Assembly: GCA_964565705.1 (NCBI GenBank)
Contig: CAZMGD010000174.1
Span: forward strand, 1-5,947
Reading direction: 5' to 3'
Length of the DNA: 5,947 nt
DNA from: CAZMGD01 sp964565705
Lineage (GTDB): Bacteria; Actinomycetota; Acidimicrobiia; Acidimicrobiales; Ilumatobacteraceae
Positions within the stretch are counted from its first letter, which is position 1. Each line of letters begins with the position of its first letter. Below, in pieces: positions 1-5,649 of this stretch. Both the position numbers and the translations under genes were made by a program. The notes beneath the pieces were generated by a model. That model was not told the origin of the DNA and did no database searches. It worked only from the letters and a program-made list of their open reading frames with translations.

Positions 1-11
1 TGGACGGGGTA

Positions 12-55
12 CCTCATAACCCGAAGGTCGCAGGTTCAAATCCTGCCCCCGCCAC
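12..55 (+). repeat. Left att junction: 3' fragment of tRNA-Met(CAT)
   Basis: Positions 13-54 read as a tRNA 3' part: a seven-base anticodon loop CTCATAA (anticodon CAT), 3' anticodon strand CCCGA, variable loop AGGTC, a perfect T stem GCAGG/CCTGC around TTCAAAT, then acceptor strand CCCCGCC and discriminator A54. The 5' partner of the anticodon stem should be TCGGG, but the preceding bases are GGTAC, so the gene is not intact here. The CCC run of the anticodon stem and the variable loop resemble initiator tRNA-fMet, but without the 5' half this stays a probability. No CCA is encoded (the next bases are CTC). It is identical to 5650-5693 over 44 bp and serves as attL of this element, and probably attR of an upstream one. 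Confidence 0.9.
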
Positions 56-60
56 TCTGG

Positions 61-91
61 AAGGCCCGGAAACATTGAGTTTCCGGGCCTT
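61..91. terminator. Hairpin behind the left att copy, terminator-like
   Basis: A perfect 13-bp inverted repeat, AAGGCCCGGAAAC (61-73) and GTTTCCGGGCCTT (79-91), closes a five-base loop. It lies between the tRNA fragment and the end of the convergent integrase gene, where it could stop transcription from both sides. No clear T-run follows on either strand, so intrinsic termination is inferred from position and stem strength. A hairpin of the same design lies behind the second att copy. Confidence 0.6.
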
Positions 92-124
92 CGCCGTTGT
101 ATCGCACTTCGTTGAGGCGTGCCT

Positions 125-150
125 TCTACCGGCACCTCTACCGGGTAGAA
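125..150. repeat. Paired short repeats, putative integrase arm sites (left arm)
   Basis: TCTACCGG occurs at 125-132 and again at 137-144, a 12-bp period. The second copy runs into GGGTAGAA (143-150), which is nearly the inverted form of the first (TTCTACC). The block lies about 70 bp inside the att core, in the gap between the hairpin and the integrase stop. Tyrosine integrases with an N-terminal arm-binding domain use such short direct repeats near the core. A related pair with the same period lies at the other end (5536-5556). Assignment as arm sites is inference. Confidence 0.45.
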
Positions 151-182
151 ATCGGTGGAGATGTCGGCGAAAGGGACGGTCG

Positions 183-1331
183 TCAGGCCGTATCGCGTAG
201 GAGTCGGGCGAAGGTGAGCGCTGCTTCGTGCTGCATGCCGGGGATCACGTGTTGGTAGGTCGCCATCGTGAAGCCCGGGGTGGAGTGCCCGAGCCGCTCG
301 GACACGACCTTCACGGGGACGCCAGCCTTGAGCAGCAGGGTGGCGTGGGTGTGGCGGAGATCATGGAATCGAATCGGCGGCAAGCCCGACCGGCTGACGA
401 GCTTCTTGAACGCGTCGGAGAGCAGCTGTGGGTGGGTAGCGGTGCCGTCTGGCCGGCTGAACACGTGCCCCTCCGGATCGTCGGGGTCGAACTCGGGGTC
501 TTCGGCGCAGCGTCGCTGTCGCCACTCGCTGAGCAGCTCGGTGGTGGTCGGGTCGAGGTTGATGCTCCGACGCGCAGATCGTGATTTGCCGCGTGTCTCG
601 TGGAGCTCGTAGCCGACTGACACGAGTGATCGGGTGACGCACAGGAGGCCAAGATTGAGGTCGACGTCACCCCACCGGAGTCCGAGGATCTCACCGCGCC
701 GCATCCCGGTGTTCGCGGCGAGCCACAGCGCGACGTGGTAGCGGTGGGACCGTGTTCCGTTGACGAACTCGGTGAGCTGGGTTGCGGTCCAGACCCGGGA
801 GGTCGGGCTTGAGAGTGGCCGGCGCTTCGGGGCGTGGGCGATGCGCGCCGGGTTGGACACGATCAGTCCGCGGCGGACGGCGTCGTCGAGTGCGCGGCGC
901 AGGATCATGTGGATCTCGACGATTGTCTTCGGGTTGAGGCCTCCGTTGCCGTCTGTACGGCCGTGGTCGGCGAGATCGGCGTAGAGGCGTTCGAGGTGAT
1001 CGGCCCGGAGGCGGCGGAGCGAGAGCCGCCCGATTGCGGGCGTGACGTGGAGGTCGATGTTGCGCCGGTACGAGTCGTGAGTGCTTGTCCGCAGAGTGAG
1101 CTTCTTGGACGGCAGCCAACGCTGGGTGAGGTACACGGCAACGGTGAGCGAAGATCGCTCGTACCCGTCGTTGTGGCGTCGTCGAGCGAGCTCGGCGGCG
1201 AGCCGCTCCGCGTCCCCGCGGTCGGTGCCGGCGGGATGCCATCGCCGTCGTTCGCGACCGGTGATCGGGTCGGTGCCTTCGTAGATGACGGCGTAGAAGC
1301 GGTCGCCCTTGCGGGCCACGTATCCCTGCAT
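183..1331 (-). CDS. Tyrosine-family site-specific integrase
   Basis: Phage-type tyrosine recombinase catalysing integration and excision of this element at the tRNA-Met 3' end. From the preferred start it has 382 residues, normal for the family. Residues 3-60 (GYVARKGDRFYAVIYEG region) match an AP2-like arm-binding domain; about 62-160 form the SAM-like core-binding domain; 185-382 form the catalytic domain. Catalytic residues are visible: R211 in TGMRRGE, K249 in TRGKS, H323 and R326 in HDLRH, H349 in LGH, and nucleophile Y359 in TYQH. It looks intact. The start is set at ATG 1331 because AAGGAG lies nine bases upstream and relatives begin near GYV; an in-frame start at 1382 adds 17 unlikely residues. 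The stop lies about 130 bp from the left att core. It is transcribed divergently from the primase operon. Confidence 0.95.
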   Translation of the reverse strand: MQGYVARKGDRFYAVIYEGTDPITGRERRRWHPAGTDRGDAERLAAELARRRHNDGYERSSLTVAVYLTQRWLPSKKLTLRTSTHDSYRRNIDLHVTPAIGRLSLRRLRADHLERLYADLADHGRTDGNGGLNPKTIVEIHMILRRALDDAVRRGLIVSNPARIAHAPKRRPLSSPTSRVWTATQLTEFVNGTRSHRYHVALWLAANTGMRRGEILGLRWGDVDLNLGLLCVTRSLVSVGYELHETRGKSRSARRSINLDPTTTELLSEWRQRRCAEDPEFDPDDPEGHVFSRPDGTATHPQLLSDAFKKLVSRSGLPPIRFHDLRHTHATLLLKAGVPVKVVSERLGHSTPGFTMATYQHVIPGMQHEAALTFARLLRDTA

Positions 1332-1340
1332 GATGGCGTT

Positions 1341-1346
1341 CTCCTT
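1341..1346 (-). promoter_or_regulatory. Ribosome binding site of the integrase
   Basis: On the minus strand AAGGAG is followed by nine bases and ATG (1331-1329). This decides in favour of the internal ATG over the longer frame starting at 1382, which has no comparable site seen. Confidence 0.75.
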
Positions 1347-1458
1347 CTGGTCGGGCAGAGTTGTGTCTGCGGTGGAGCACATCGGGAGAATCGCTGCGTC
1401 GCTCCAGTTGAGGCCGGACGTTGGCGGGGTGGACGGCCCGACGAACGAAGTTGCCGTC

Positions 1459-1464
1459 TACGTT
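1459..1464 (+). promoter_or_regulatory. Putative -10 box for a leaderless transcript of the small gene
   Basis: TACGTT fits the actinobacterial -10 pattern TANNNT and ends six bases before the in-frame GTG at 1471. No ribosome binding site precedes that GTG, so a leaderless mRNA starting at the GTG is a simple explanation. No convincing -35 box is visible at the expected distance. The same hexamer precedes another putative start at 4168. Confidence 0.35.
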
Positions 1465-1470
1465 GGTGTC

Positions 1471-1797
1471 GTGACGTCGGAGTGGTCGGAGGCTGAGCTC
1501 GATCTGCTGGTCGACGACGTGCTGGTCGATGCGTACGGTGACAGCGAGCAGCTCACCGCCTTCGAGTGCGCGTTCGCTGAGACCGGTCTTCCGGTCGCTG
1601 CCACGGTGATCGGCCGAGCATGCACGTTGCGGTCCGTCGAGTTCACCGGCGACGAACGCCGCGGCTTGGTCGCGAAGGTGACGATCGACGGCTCGTCACG
1701 ACAGATTGGTCTCGTGGAGGTCGAGGTCGCTGACCAAGGTCACGACGCGGCTCGGCTGGTGGCGGCGTTCAAGCGATGGTGGGTGCCAGCCGGGTGA
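1471..1797 (+). CDS. Small conserved protein of unknown function, coupled to the primase-helicase
   Basis: A 108-residue protein from GTG 1471. Residues 1-35 look helical and acidic (WSEAELDLLVDDVL, then VDAYGDSEQ). The middle, about 38-85, alternates hydrophobic residues and glycines as in a small beta barrel (GLVAKV, IGLVEVEV). The end is a helix finishing in RWW. The VDAYG-EQ pattern and overall size resemble a family of about 100-residue actinobacterial proteins that databases sometimes label calcium-binding; I see no EF-hand and do not endorse that name. Its stop overlaps the start region of the primase-helicase, so the two are translationally coupled and probably act together. The start is uncertain: the frame is open back to 1309, but that part overlaps the integrase start region, and in-frame GTG 1372 and 1429 are alternatives. 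Confidence 0.75.
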   Translation: MTSEWSEAELDLLVDDVLVDAYGDSEQLTAFECAFAETGLPVAATVIGRACTLRSVEFTGDERRGLVAKVTIDGSSRQIGLVEVEVADQGHDAARLVAAFKRWWVPAG

Positions 1798-4133
1798 CAG
1801 GCGCAGGCGCCGAGGACGCGCTCGCATCGGCCCTCGCCGAGATCGCCGTGTTGCGGGCGGAGAACGAACGGCTGCGAGGACTGCTCGGTTTGACTGACGA
1901 GCGGCCCTCGGATCCGCCGCCGGCCTGGGAGCCCACGCTGTTCTCTCCTCCCGCGTCCGAGCGTCCGGTCGTAGATCGTCGGTCGTCGCCAGCGGACAAG
2001 ATCGAGCTGTTCCGCAGGATGTTCGCAGGACGAGACGACGTGTTCGCGCTGCGATGGCAGAACGACCGGACGGGCAAGTCGGGGTGGTCTCCGGCGGTTG
2101 TCGGTGGGTGGTCCAACTCGAAGCGACCGGACCGCTCCTACGAGCCGTTCACGGACGGCGTGATCGAGCGGCACCTGGCCGGCGAGGTCGCGGCGGGGCT
2201 GTACCCGTTGTCGCGTGACGATCGGTGCCGGTTGCTGGCGTGCGACTTCGACGGTGGGTCGTGGGCGCTCGACTCGATGGCGTACCTCGACGCCTGCCGC
2301 GCTGCCGGCCTGCCGGCGGTGTTGGAGCGATCTCGCTCCGGCGACGGCGGTCACGTGTGGATCTTCTTCTCCGGTCCAGTCGCAGCGGCCGATGCCCGCA
2401 AGGTGGGCGCAGCGATGCTGCGCCGGGCCATGACAGCTCGCGCTGAGATCGACCTGGCGAGCTATGACCGGCTGTTCCCATCGCAGGACGTGATGCCGAA
2501 GGGCTCGTTCGGGAACTTGATCGCGCTCCCGTTGCAAGGTGACTGCCGTCGGCGCGGCACCACCGTGTTCCTCGACCCGTCCACGCTCGGCCCGTACGAG
2601 GACCAGTGGGCGTTCCTGTCATCGGTGCCGCTGGCGAGCCCGCAAGCGTTGCGCGCGATCGCCGAGTCCGTGCGTCCGCTCCCGGTCGGCAGCGAGGCGG
2701 TCGAGTGGGAACGCCAACGCGACGTGCAGCCCGCCCCGCAGGTGGTCCATGCCACGTTGGCCGGGATGTTGTCGGTCGAGCGGATCGGCCTGCCGCCATG
2801 GCTGCTCGCCCAGCTGAAGCACCTCGCCTCGCTGCACAACCCGAAGTTCTACGAGAACGAACGCCTCCGACTGTCCAACCACGCCACCCCACGGCTGATC
2901 CGCTGCTACGTCGAAGAGTTCGACGCGCTGCACCTCCCCCGCGGGCTGCTCGACGCCGCCCGGCAGGTGATCGAATCAGCCGGAAGCGAGCTGGCGCTCG
3001 ACGACCGTCGCAACGACCCGCCGAAGGTCGACGTGCAGTCCACGATCACATTGACGACCGTGCAGCAGACCGCGGTCGACGCGCTCGTTGCGCACGACCA
3101 CGCGGTGCTCGTCGCGCCGACCGGTTCGGGCAAGACGGTCATCGCCTGCGCGTTGATCGCTGCCCGCCGGGTGCCGACGTTGATCCTGGTCGACCGCACA
3201 CCGCTGGTCGAGCAGTGGAAATCACGACTGATGGAGCATCTCGGTCTCGGCCGACGACAGGTCGGCCGAGTCGCCTCGACGGCGAAGGCGTCAGGGCTCG
3301 TCGACATCGCGACGCTGCAGGCAGTGGCGCGTCGCGAGGATGCTGCCGCCCTGTTCGACGGCTATGGGATGGTGATCGTCGACGAGTGTCACCATCTTCC
3401 CGCCCGATCGTTCGAGCTCGCGGTGCGCGACGCCCGGTGTCGACGGTGGGTCGGGCTGACCGCAACCCCGTATCGGCGCGATGGGCTCGAGGCGATCATC
3501 ACCATGCAGTGCGGGCCCGTCCGCCACGAGATCGCCCTCGCCGACACCGATGCCGCGAACCTGACGCGACGGCTGCACGTCCACGAGACCACGTGTGCTG
3601 CAGGCACGGGGGAGATCCCCCGTGCCATTCACGATGTGTTCCGCGGGCTCGTCACCGACGAGACACGGACCCGCCAGATCGCTCGCGATGTGGCTGCAGC
3701 CGTCGGAGCCGGCCGCAACGTGCTCGTGCTCACCCAATGGACAGAGCACCTCGACGCGCTCACCGCGCTTCTCGAACAGGATGGTCTTGCGCCGCTCGTG
3801 CTCAAAGGCGGCCTCGGCAAGAAGGCACGGGCAACCATCATCGAGCAGCTGAACACGGACGACGCACCATCAGGGCAGCTGCTGCTGGCAACCGGGTCAT
3901 ACCTCGGCGAAGGGTTCGACAGCCCGACGCTCGACACCTTGTTCCTCGCGTTCCCGCTCGCGTTCAAAGGGCGGGTCGTGCAGTACATCGGCCGGATCCT
4001 GCGCACCAGCGACACGAAGACCGATGTCGAGGTCCACGACTACCTCGACCCCGGACCCGTGTTCCGCAAGATGCACAGCAAGCGACTCGCCACCTACGCC
4101 ACACTCGGCTTCAGCACCGACCGAAACCGCTGA
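1776..4133 (+). CDS. Primase-helicase of the TOTE conflict system type (AEP primase + SF2 helicase)
   Basis: A 785-residue fusion. Residues 15-39 form a short leucine-rich coiled coil. About 73-285 match the archaeo-eukaryotic primase domain of the TOTE conflict family: metal-binding D157/D159 in ACDFDG, H193 in SGDGGHVWIF, then the hallmark FPSQD (234-238) and GNLIALPLQ (246-254). About 420-785 form a superfamily II helicase: motif Q-like TTVQQ (427-431), Walker A PTGSGKT (448-454), DECHH (536-540), TATP (562-565), and motif VI QYIGRILR (736-743). It should therefore prime DNA or RNA synthesis and unwind or translocate on nucleic acid with ATP. All core motifs appear intact. Relatives as I recall them carry a Cys-rich cluster after the KTGKSGYSP-like motif; residues 108-126 here have no Cys. 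ATG 1776 overlaps the upstream gene by 22 bp. GTG 1794 gives a GTGA 4-bp overlap with its stop and is an equally good start. Role in defence or in element replication is inference. Confidence 0.9.
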   Translation: MVGASRVTGAGAEDALASALAEIAVLRAENERLRGLLGLTDERPSDPPPAWEPTLFSPPASERPVVDRRSSPADKIELFRRMFAGRDDVFALRWQNDRTGKSGWSPAVVGGWSNSKRPDRSYEPFTDGVIERHLAGEVAAGLYPLSRDDRCRLLACDFDGGSWALDSMAYLDACRAAGLPAVLERSRSGDGGHVWIFFSGPVAAADARKVGAAMLRRAMTARAEIDLASYDRLFPSQDVMPKGSFGNLIALPLQGDCRRRGTTVFLDPSTLGPYEDQWAFLSSVPLASPQALRAIAESVRPLPVGSEAVEWERQRDVQPAPQVVHATLAGMLSVERIGLPPWLLAQLKHLASLHNPKFYENERLRLSNHATPRLIRCYVEEFDALHLPRGLLDAARQVIESAGSELALDDRRNDPPKVDVQSTITLTTVQQTAVDALVAHDHAVLVAPTGSGKTVIACALIAARRVPTLILVDRTPLVEQWKSRLMEHLGLGRRQVGRVASTAKASGLVDIATLQAVARREDAAALFDGYGMVIVDECHHLPARSFELAVRDARCRRWVGLTATPYRRDGLEAIITMQCGPVRHEIALADTDAANLTRRLHVHETTCAAGTGEIPRAIHDVFRGLVTDETRTRQIARDVAAAVGAGRNVLVLTQWTEHLDALTALLEQDGLAPLVLKGGLGKKARATIIEQLNTDDAPSGQLLLATGSYLGEGFDSPTLDTLFLAFPLAFKGRVVQYIGRILRTSDTKTDVEVHDYLDPGPVFRKMHSKRLATYATLGFSTDRNR
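3246..3270. repeat. Perfect 10-bp inverted repeat inside the helicase gene
   Basis: CTCGGCCGAC (3246-3255) and GTCGGCCGAG (3261-3270) close a five-base loop GACAG. Each arm contains the palindrome CGGCCG. It encodes the GLGRRQVGR stretch between helicase motifs I and II. No function is known; it may be chance in GC-rich coding DNA. Confidence 0.5.
3603..3626. repeat. Perfect 10-bp inverted repeat inside the helicase gene, between the two helicase lobes
   Basis: GGCACGGGGG (3603-3612) and CCCCCGTGCC (3617-3626) flank the four bases AGAT. The stem is almost all G:C and would be very stable in single-stranded DNA or mRNA. It encodes a TGEIPRA linker between the two helicase lobes, where sequence constraint is probably low. 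Function unknown. Confidence 0.5.
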
Positions 4134-4159
4134 CGTCCGATTCCACGTCGGCGTACGTT
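4130..4159 (+). promoter_or_regulatory. Putative promoter over the primase-helicase stop
   Basis: CTGACG (4130-4135, four of six matches to TTGACA) lies 18 bp before TACGTT (4154-4159), a TANNNT-type -10 box. ATG 4168 follows eight bases later, again suggesting a leaderless start. Weak evidence on its own. Confidence 0.3.
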
Positions 4160-4167
4160 TGCAGCCG

Positions 4168-4357
4168 ATGAAGCGCGATCTCGTTGACCGGTACCGCGGC
4201 TGCCGGGTCGCCGTCGACGAGGCCGGAGACGTCCTTGCTGCTGCGCACGGGCTCAGTGGACTGCGCTACGCATGTCAGGGCAAGGGCTTCCTCGTCGGAC
4301 GTGACCGTGCATCGCGTGCCCGAGGCCGACACACCCCTCGTCATCGGCTTGGGCTGA
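4168..4357 (+). pseudogene. Possible small gene with a +1 frameshift, unrecognised
   Basis: From ATG 4168 the frame has coding-like codons (33 of the first 43 end in G or C) and reads MKRDLVDRYRGCRVAVDE onward to FLV near 4296. The frame then drifts to Arg-rich, low-complexity sequence running to 4557 against the PIN gene. Skipping one base near 4297 continues coding-like sequence, DVTVHRVPEADTPLVIGLG, to TGA 4355-4357, giving about 63 residues. A promoter-like site precedes it and a hairpin follows 32 bp after the stop, so a complete small transcription unit is plausible. I do not recognise the product. It could be a broken gene, a sequencing error or a chance frame. This is the only gene-like content in the 4134-4459 gap. 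Confidence 0.3.
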
Positions 4358-4389
4358 ATGCCGGTCGGTCCTTGACTGCGGGACGCGAT

Positions 4390-4418
4390 CCCGAGTCGTA
4401 CGCTTCGGTCGACTCGGG
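4390..4418. terminator. Hairpin between convergent genes, terminator-like
   Basis: CCCGAGTCG (4390-4398) and CGACTCGGG (4410-4418) form a perfect 9-bp stem around an 11-base loop. It lies between the plus-strand primase-helicase unit and the minus-strand PIN toxin, where a bidirectional terminator would be expected. There is no T-run, so termination is inferred. Confidence 0.45.
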
Positions 4419-4459
4419 TCGGAGCTTCGCGCCGTCGGCAGCGGCGTCGCGCCGGACCG

Positions 4460-5020
4460 TCACCCGACGACGGCGCGACGAACTTTGTCGCTGGCTTCGT
4501 CGCCGATCTGTGCCGTCAGCGTGGCAAGGATCGCGTCCTCGGTCTTGGGTGAGTTGACGACGGCGAGTCGATGTGCCGTCCTCAACGCGTCGGGGTGATC
4601 TGCGGCGAGTCTCGTCAAGAGCTGTCCGGGCGTGAACAGCTCGATCCTGCGTTTGGCCAACCAGTCGGTCGGGAAGTGCCGGGTGTTGTCAGTCACGACG
4701 ATCGTGGCCTTCGCCGACAGCGCGGCCGCGACAACGTGGCGGTCCTTGGCGTCCATCTCCACGGTGGCGACGGCGTCGACGTCGCGGCGGCGTACCTCGA
4801 TGAGCGCTTGTGGTAGGTACTCGGTCAGGCGCAGTTCAAGTTCCGCGGCGTCGTCTACGGTGAAGCCGAACTTGGCGATCAAGTTGCGCGACATCTCGTT
4901 GAGGATCAGCTGACTCCAGTGCAGCTGCACCGCACCGGCTTTGGCGGCGTACACCACGTAATCGCGCAGCGTCCGGGGAATCAGGACATTGGCGTCGGCC
5001 AACGCGACCGACAGGCTCAA
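4460..5020 (-). CDS. PIN-domain toxin (ribonuclease), VapC-like
   Basis: A 186-residue PIN-domain protein, the toxin of a type II toxin-antitoxin pair; such proteins cut RNA using metal ions held by acidic residues. Visible candidates for the active site are D9 in LADANVL, E42 in LNEM, D93 in AKDRH and D111 in VVTDN, in the family order. Length and the long C-terminal tail (residues 130-186, PGQLLTRLAADHP onward) fit the PIN_3-type branch usually paired with an HTH antitoxin. The start is TTG 5020, whose last two bases with the next A form the antitoxin stop (TTGA, 4-bp overlap), so translation is coupled to the antitoxin. No mutation suggesting inactivation is seen. It lies convergent to the primase-helicase. 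RNA target unknown. Confidence 0.88.
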   Translation of the reverse strand: MSLSVALADANVLIPRTLRDYVVYAAKAGAVQLHWSQLILNEMSRNLIAKFGFTVDDAAELELRLTEYLPQALIEVRRRDVDAVATVEMDAKDRHVVAAALSAKATIVVTDNTRHFPTDWLAKRRIELFTPGQLLTRLAADHPDALRTAHRLAVVNSPKTEDAILATLTAQIGDEASDKVRRAVVG

Positions 5021-5403
5021 TCGAGTTGCCCGACCCGATTGGCCAGCTCGCCGAGCGCGGTCAGGCTCGCCGCTCCCTCCTCGCGTTGGCGTTCACGGAA
5101 CGCCTGAATCGCGGTTGCGGGCACGCGGTGGTGGCGACCGACCTTGCGGAACCCGATGCGCCCGGCGTGGATCAGTTTCATCAGCGACGGACGCGACATG
5201 TCGAGGATCGCTGCGGCTTCGGTGGTGGTGAACTCCTGCTTGGCTGGGATCACGACCGCGCCGACGGACTGTTCTGCGTCGAGAAGGGCGAGCACCTTCT
5301 TGGCGCTTTCGCGCGGCAGGCGTAGCGTCACCTCGATCTCGGGCTCATTGCCTGCGAGGCCGGAGCGGAGCAGCTTGACGTCATCGACGAGTGCAGTGTT
5401 CAC
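5017..5403 (-). CDS. HTH (excisionase-family) antitoxin partner of the PIN toxin
   Basis: A 128-residue protein from GTG 5403. Residues 1-55 form an N-terminal region with EIEVTLRLPRESA; residues 58-106 are a MerR/excisionase-like helix-turn-helix (FTTTEAAAILDMSRPSLM, then KVGRHHRVPATAI with the wing). This arrangement directly upstream of a PIN_3 gene is a known toxin-antitoxin layout: the protein should bind and neutralise the toxin and repress its own promoter. GTG 5403 is chosen because AGGAGG lies four bases upstream; the GTG at 5421 would place that site inside the gene. The C-terminal segment (107-128) probably contacts the toxin. Databases often call it an excisionase from the HTH alone, so a second role in element excision is possible but unproven. 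Confidence 0.88.
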   Translation of the reverse strand: MNTALVDDVKLLRSGLAGNEPEIEVTLRLPRESAKKVLALLDAEQSVGAVVIPAKQEFTTTEAAAILDMSRPSLMKLIHAGRIGFRKVGRHHRVPATAIQAFRERQREEGAASLTALGELANRVGQLD

Positions 5404-5407
5404 GCGG

Positions 5408-5413
5408 CCTCCT
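5408..5413 (-). promoter_or_regulatory. Ribosome binding site of the antitoxin
   Basis: A full AGGAGG on the minus strand, four bases before GTG 5403. The spacing is short but the match is perfect, and it sets the start. Confidence 0.65.
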
Positions 5414-5442
5414 GGCGGCACGACTGAAAGTCAACTGCTCTA

Positions 5443-5448
5443 AGTGTA
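5443..5448 (-). promoter_or_regulatory. Putative -10 box of the toxin-antitoxin operon
   Basis: TACACT on the minus strand fits TANNNT and lies about 40 bp upstream of the antitoxin GTG. No clear -35 box and no obvious operator palindrome are seen nearby. Confidence 0.3.
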
Positions 5449-5535
5449 GCGCCCCGGAGCACCGATAGTTGCCCGACCACACACCCGGCGGGATGATCGA
5501 AGGGCTCACCCGACATCGATGAGGGGTCGACATGT

Positions 5536-5556
5536 TCTAACCAAACGTCTAACCAA
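5536..5556. repeat. Paired TCTAACCAA repeats, putative integrase arm sites (right arm)
   Basis: TCTAACCAA occurs at 5536-5544 and 5548-5556, separated by ACG: a 12-bp period, the same as the TCTACCGG pair at 125-144, with a shared TCTA and CC pattern. The pair lies about 95 bp from the right att core. Arm-site function is inferred from position, spacing and the arm-binding domain of the integrase. Confidence 0.45.
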
Positions 5557-5571
5557 CCCCCCGTCACCCAC

Positions 5572-5647
5572 TGGACGGGACGACACACGATGGACAGGCC
5601 GGCACGCGAAGTGCCTGCTCAACGACACCGGCTGGACGGGACGACAC
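5572..5647. repeat. Three copies of a 15-bp repeat next to the right att core
   Basis: TGGACGGGACGACAC is at 5572-5586 and exactly again at 5633-5647, two bases before the att repeat. A third copy, TGGACAGGCCGGCAC at 5591-5605, matches in 12 of 15 positions. The window itself begins with TGGACGGG, next to the left att copy, so the motif seems to belong to right ends of such elements. Likely binding sites for integrase or an excision factor; not proven. Together with the pair at 5536-5556 this is what the 5404-5649 gap holds. Confidence 0.55.
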
Positions 5648-5649
5648 CC

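Noticed and set aside
1..55. Intact tRNA-Met gene at the left edge
   Set aside because: The 12 bases available before the anticodon loop do not pair with the 3' anticodon strand, so it is only a 3' fragment.
1309..1470. Upstream extension of the small gene to ATG 1309
   Set aside because: It would run antisense through the integrase start and its ribosome binding site; a start near 1471 avoids this and fits the protein's conserved part.
834..1496. 220-codon plus-strand open frame
   Set aside because: Antisense shadow of the integrase gene; no domain and no initiation signal.
1740..2537. 265-codon minus-strand open frame
   Set aside because: Antisense shadow of the primase domain with Arg/His-rich composition and no recognisable motif.
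2606..4171. 521-codon plus-strand open frame
   Set aside because: Out-of-frame shadow of the primase-helicase; Arg/Pro-rich, no domain, while the real frame has all catalytic motifs.
4111..4344. 77-codon minus-strand open frame in the gap
   Set aside because: No ribosome binding site or motif, and it overlaps the end of the primase-helicase antisense.
4024..4557. 177-codon plus-strand frame through the gap and into the PIN gene
   Set aside because: Both ends overlap real genes in other frames and the C-terminal half is low-complexity Arg/Ser; only the 4168-4296 part looks coding.
5536..5647. CRISPR array
   Set aside because: Repeats are only 9-15 bp, unevenly spaced and of two kinds, with no cas genes; they fit recombinase sites better.
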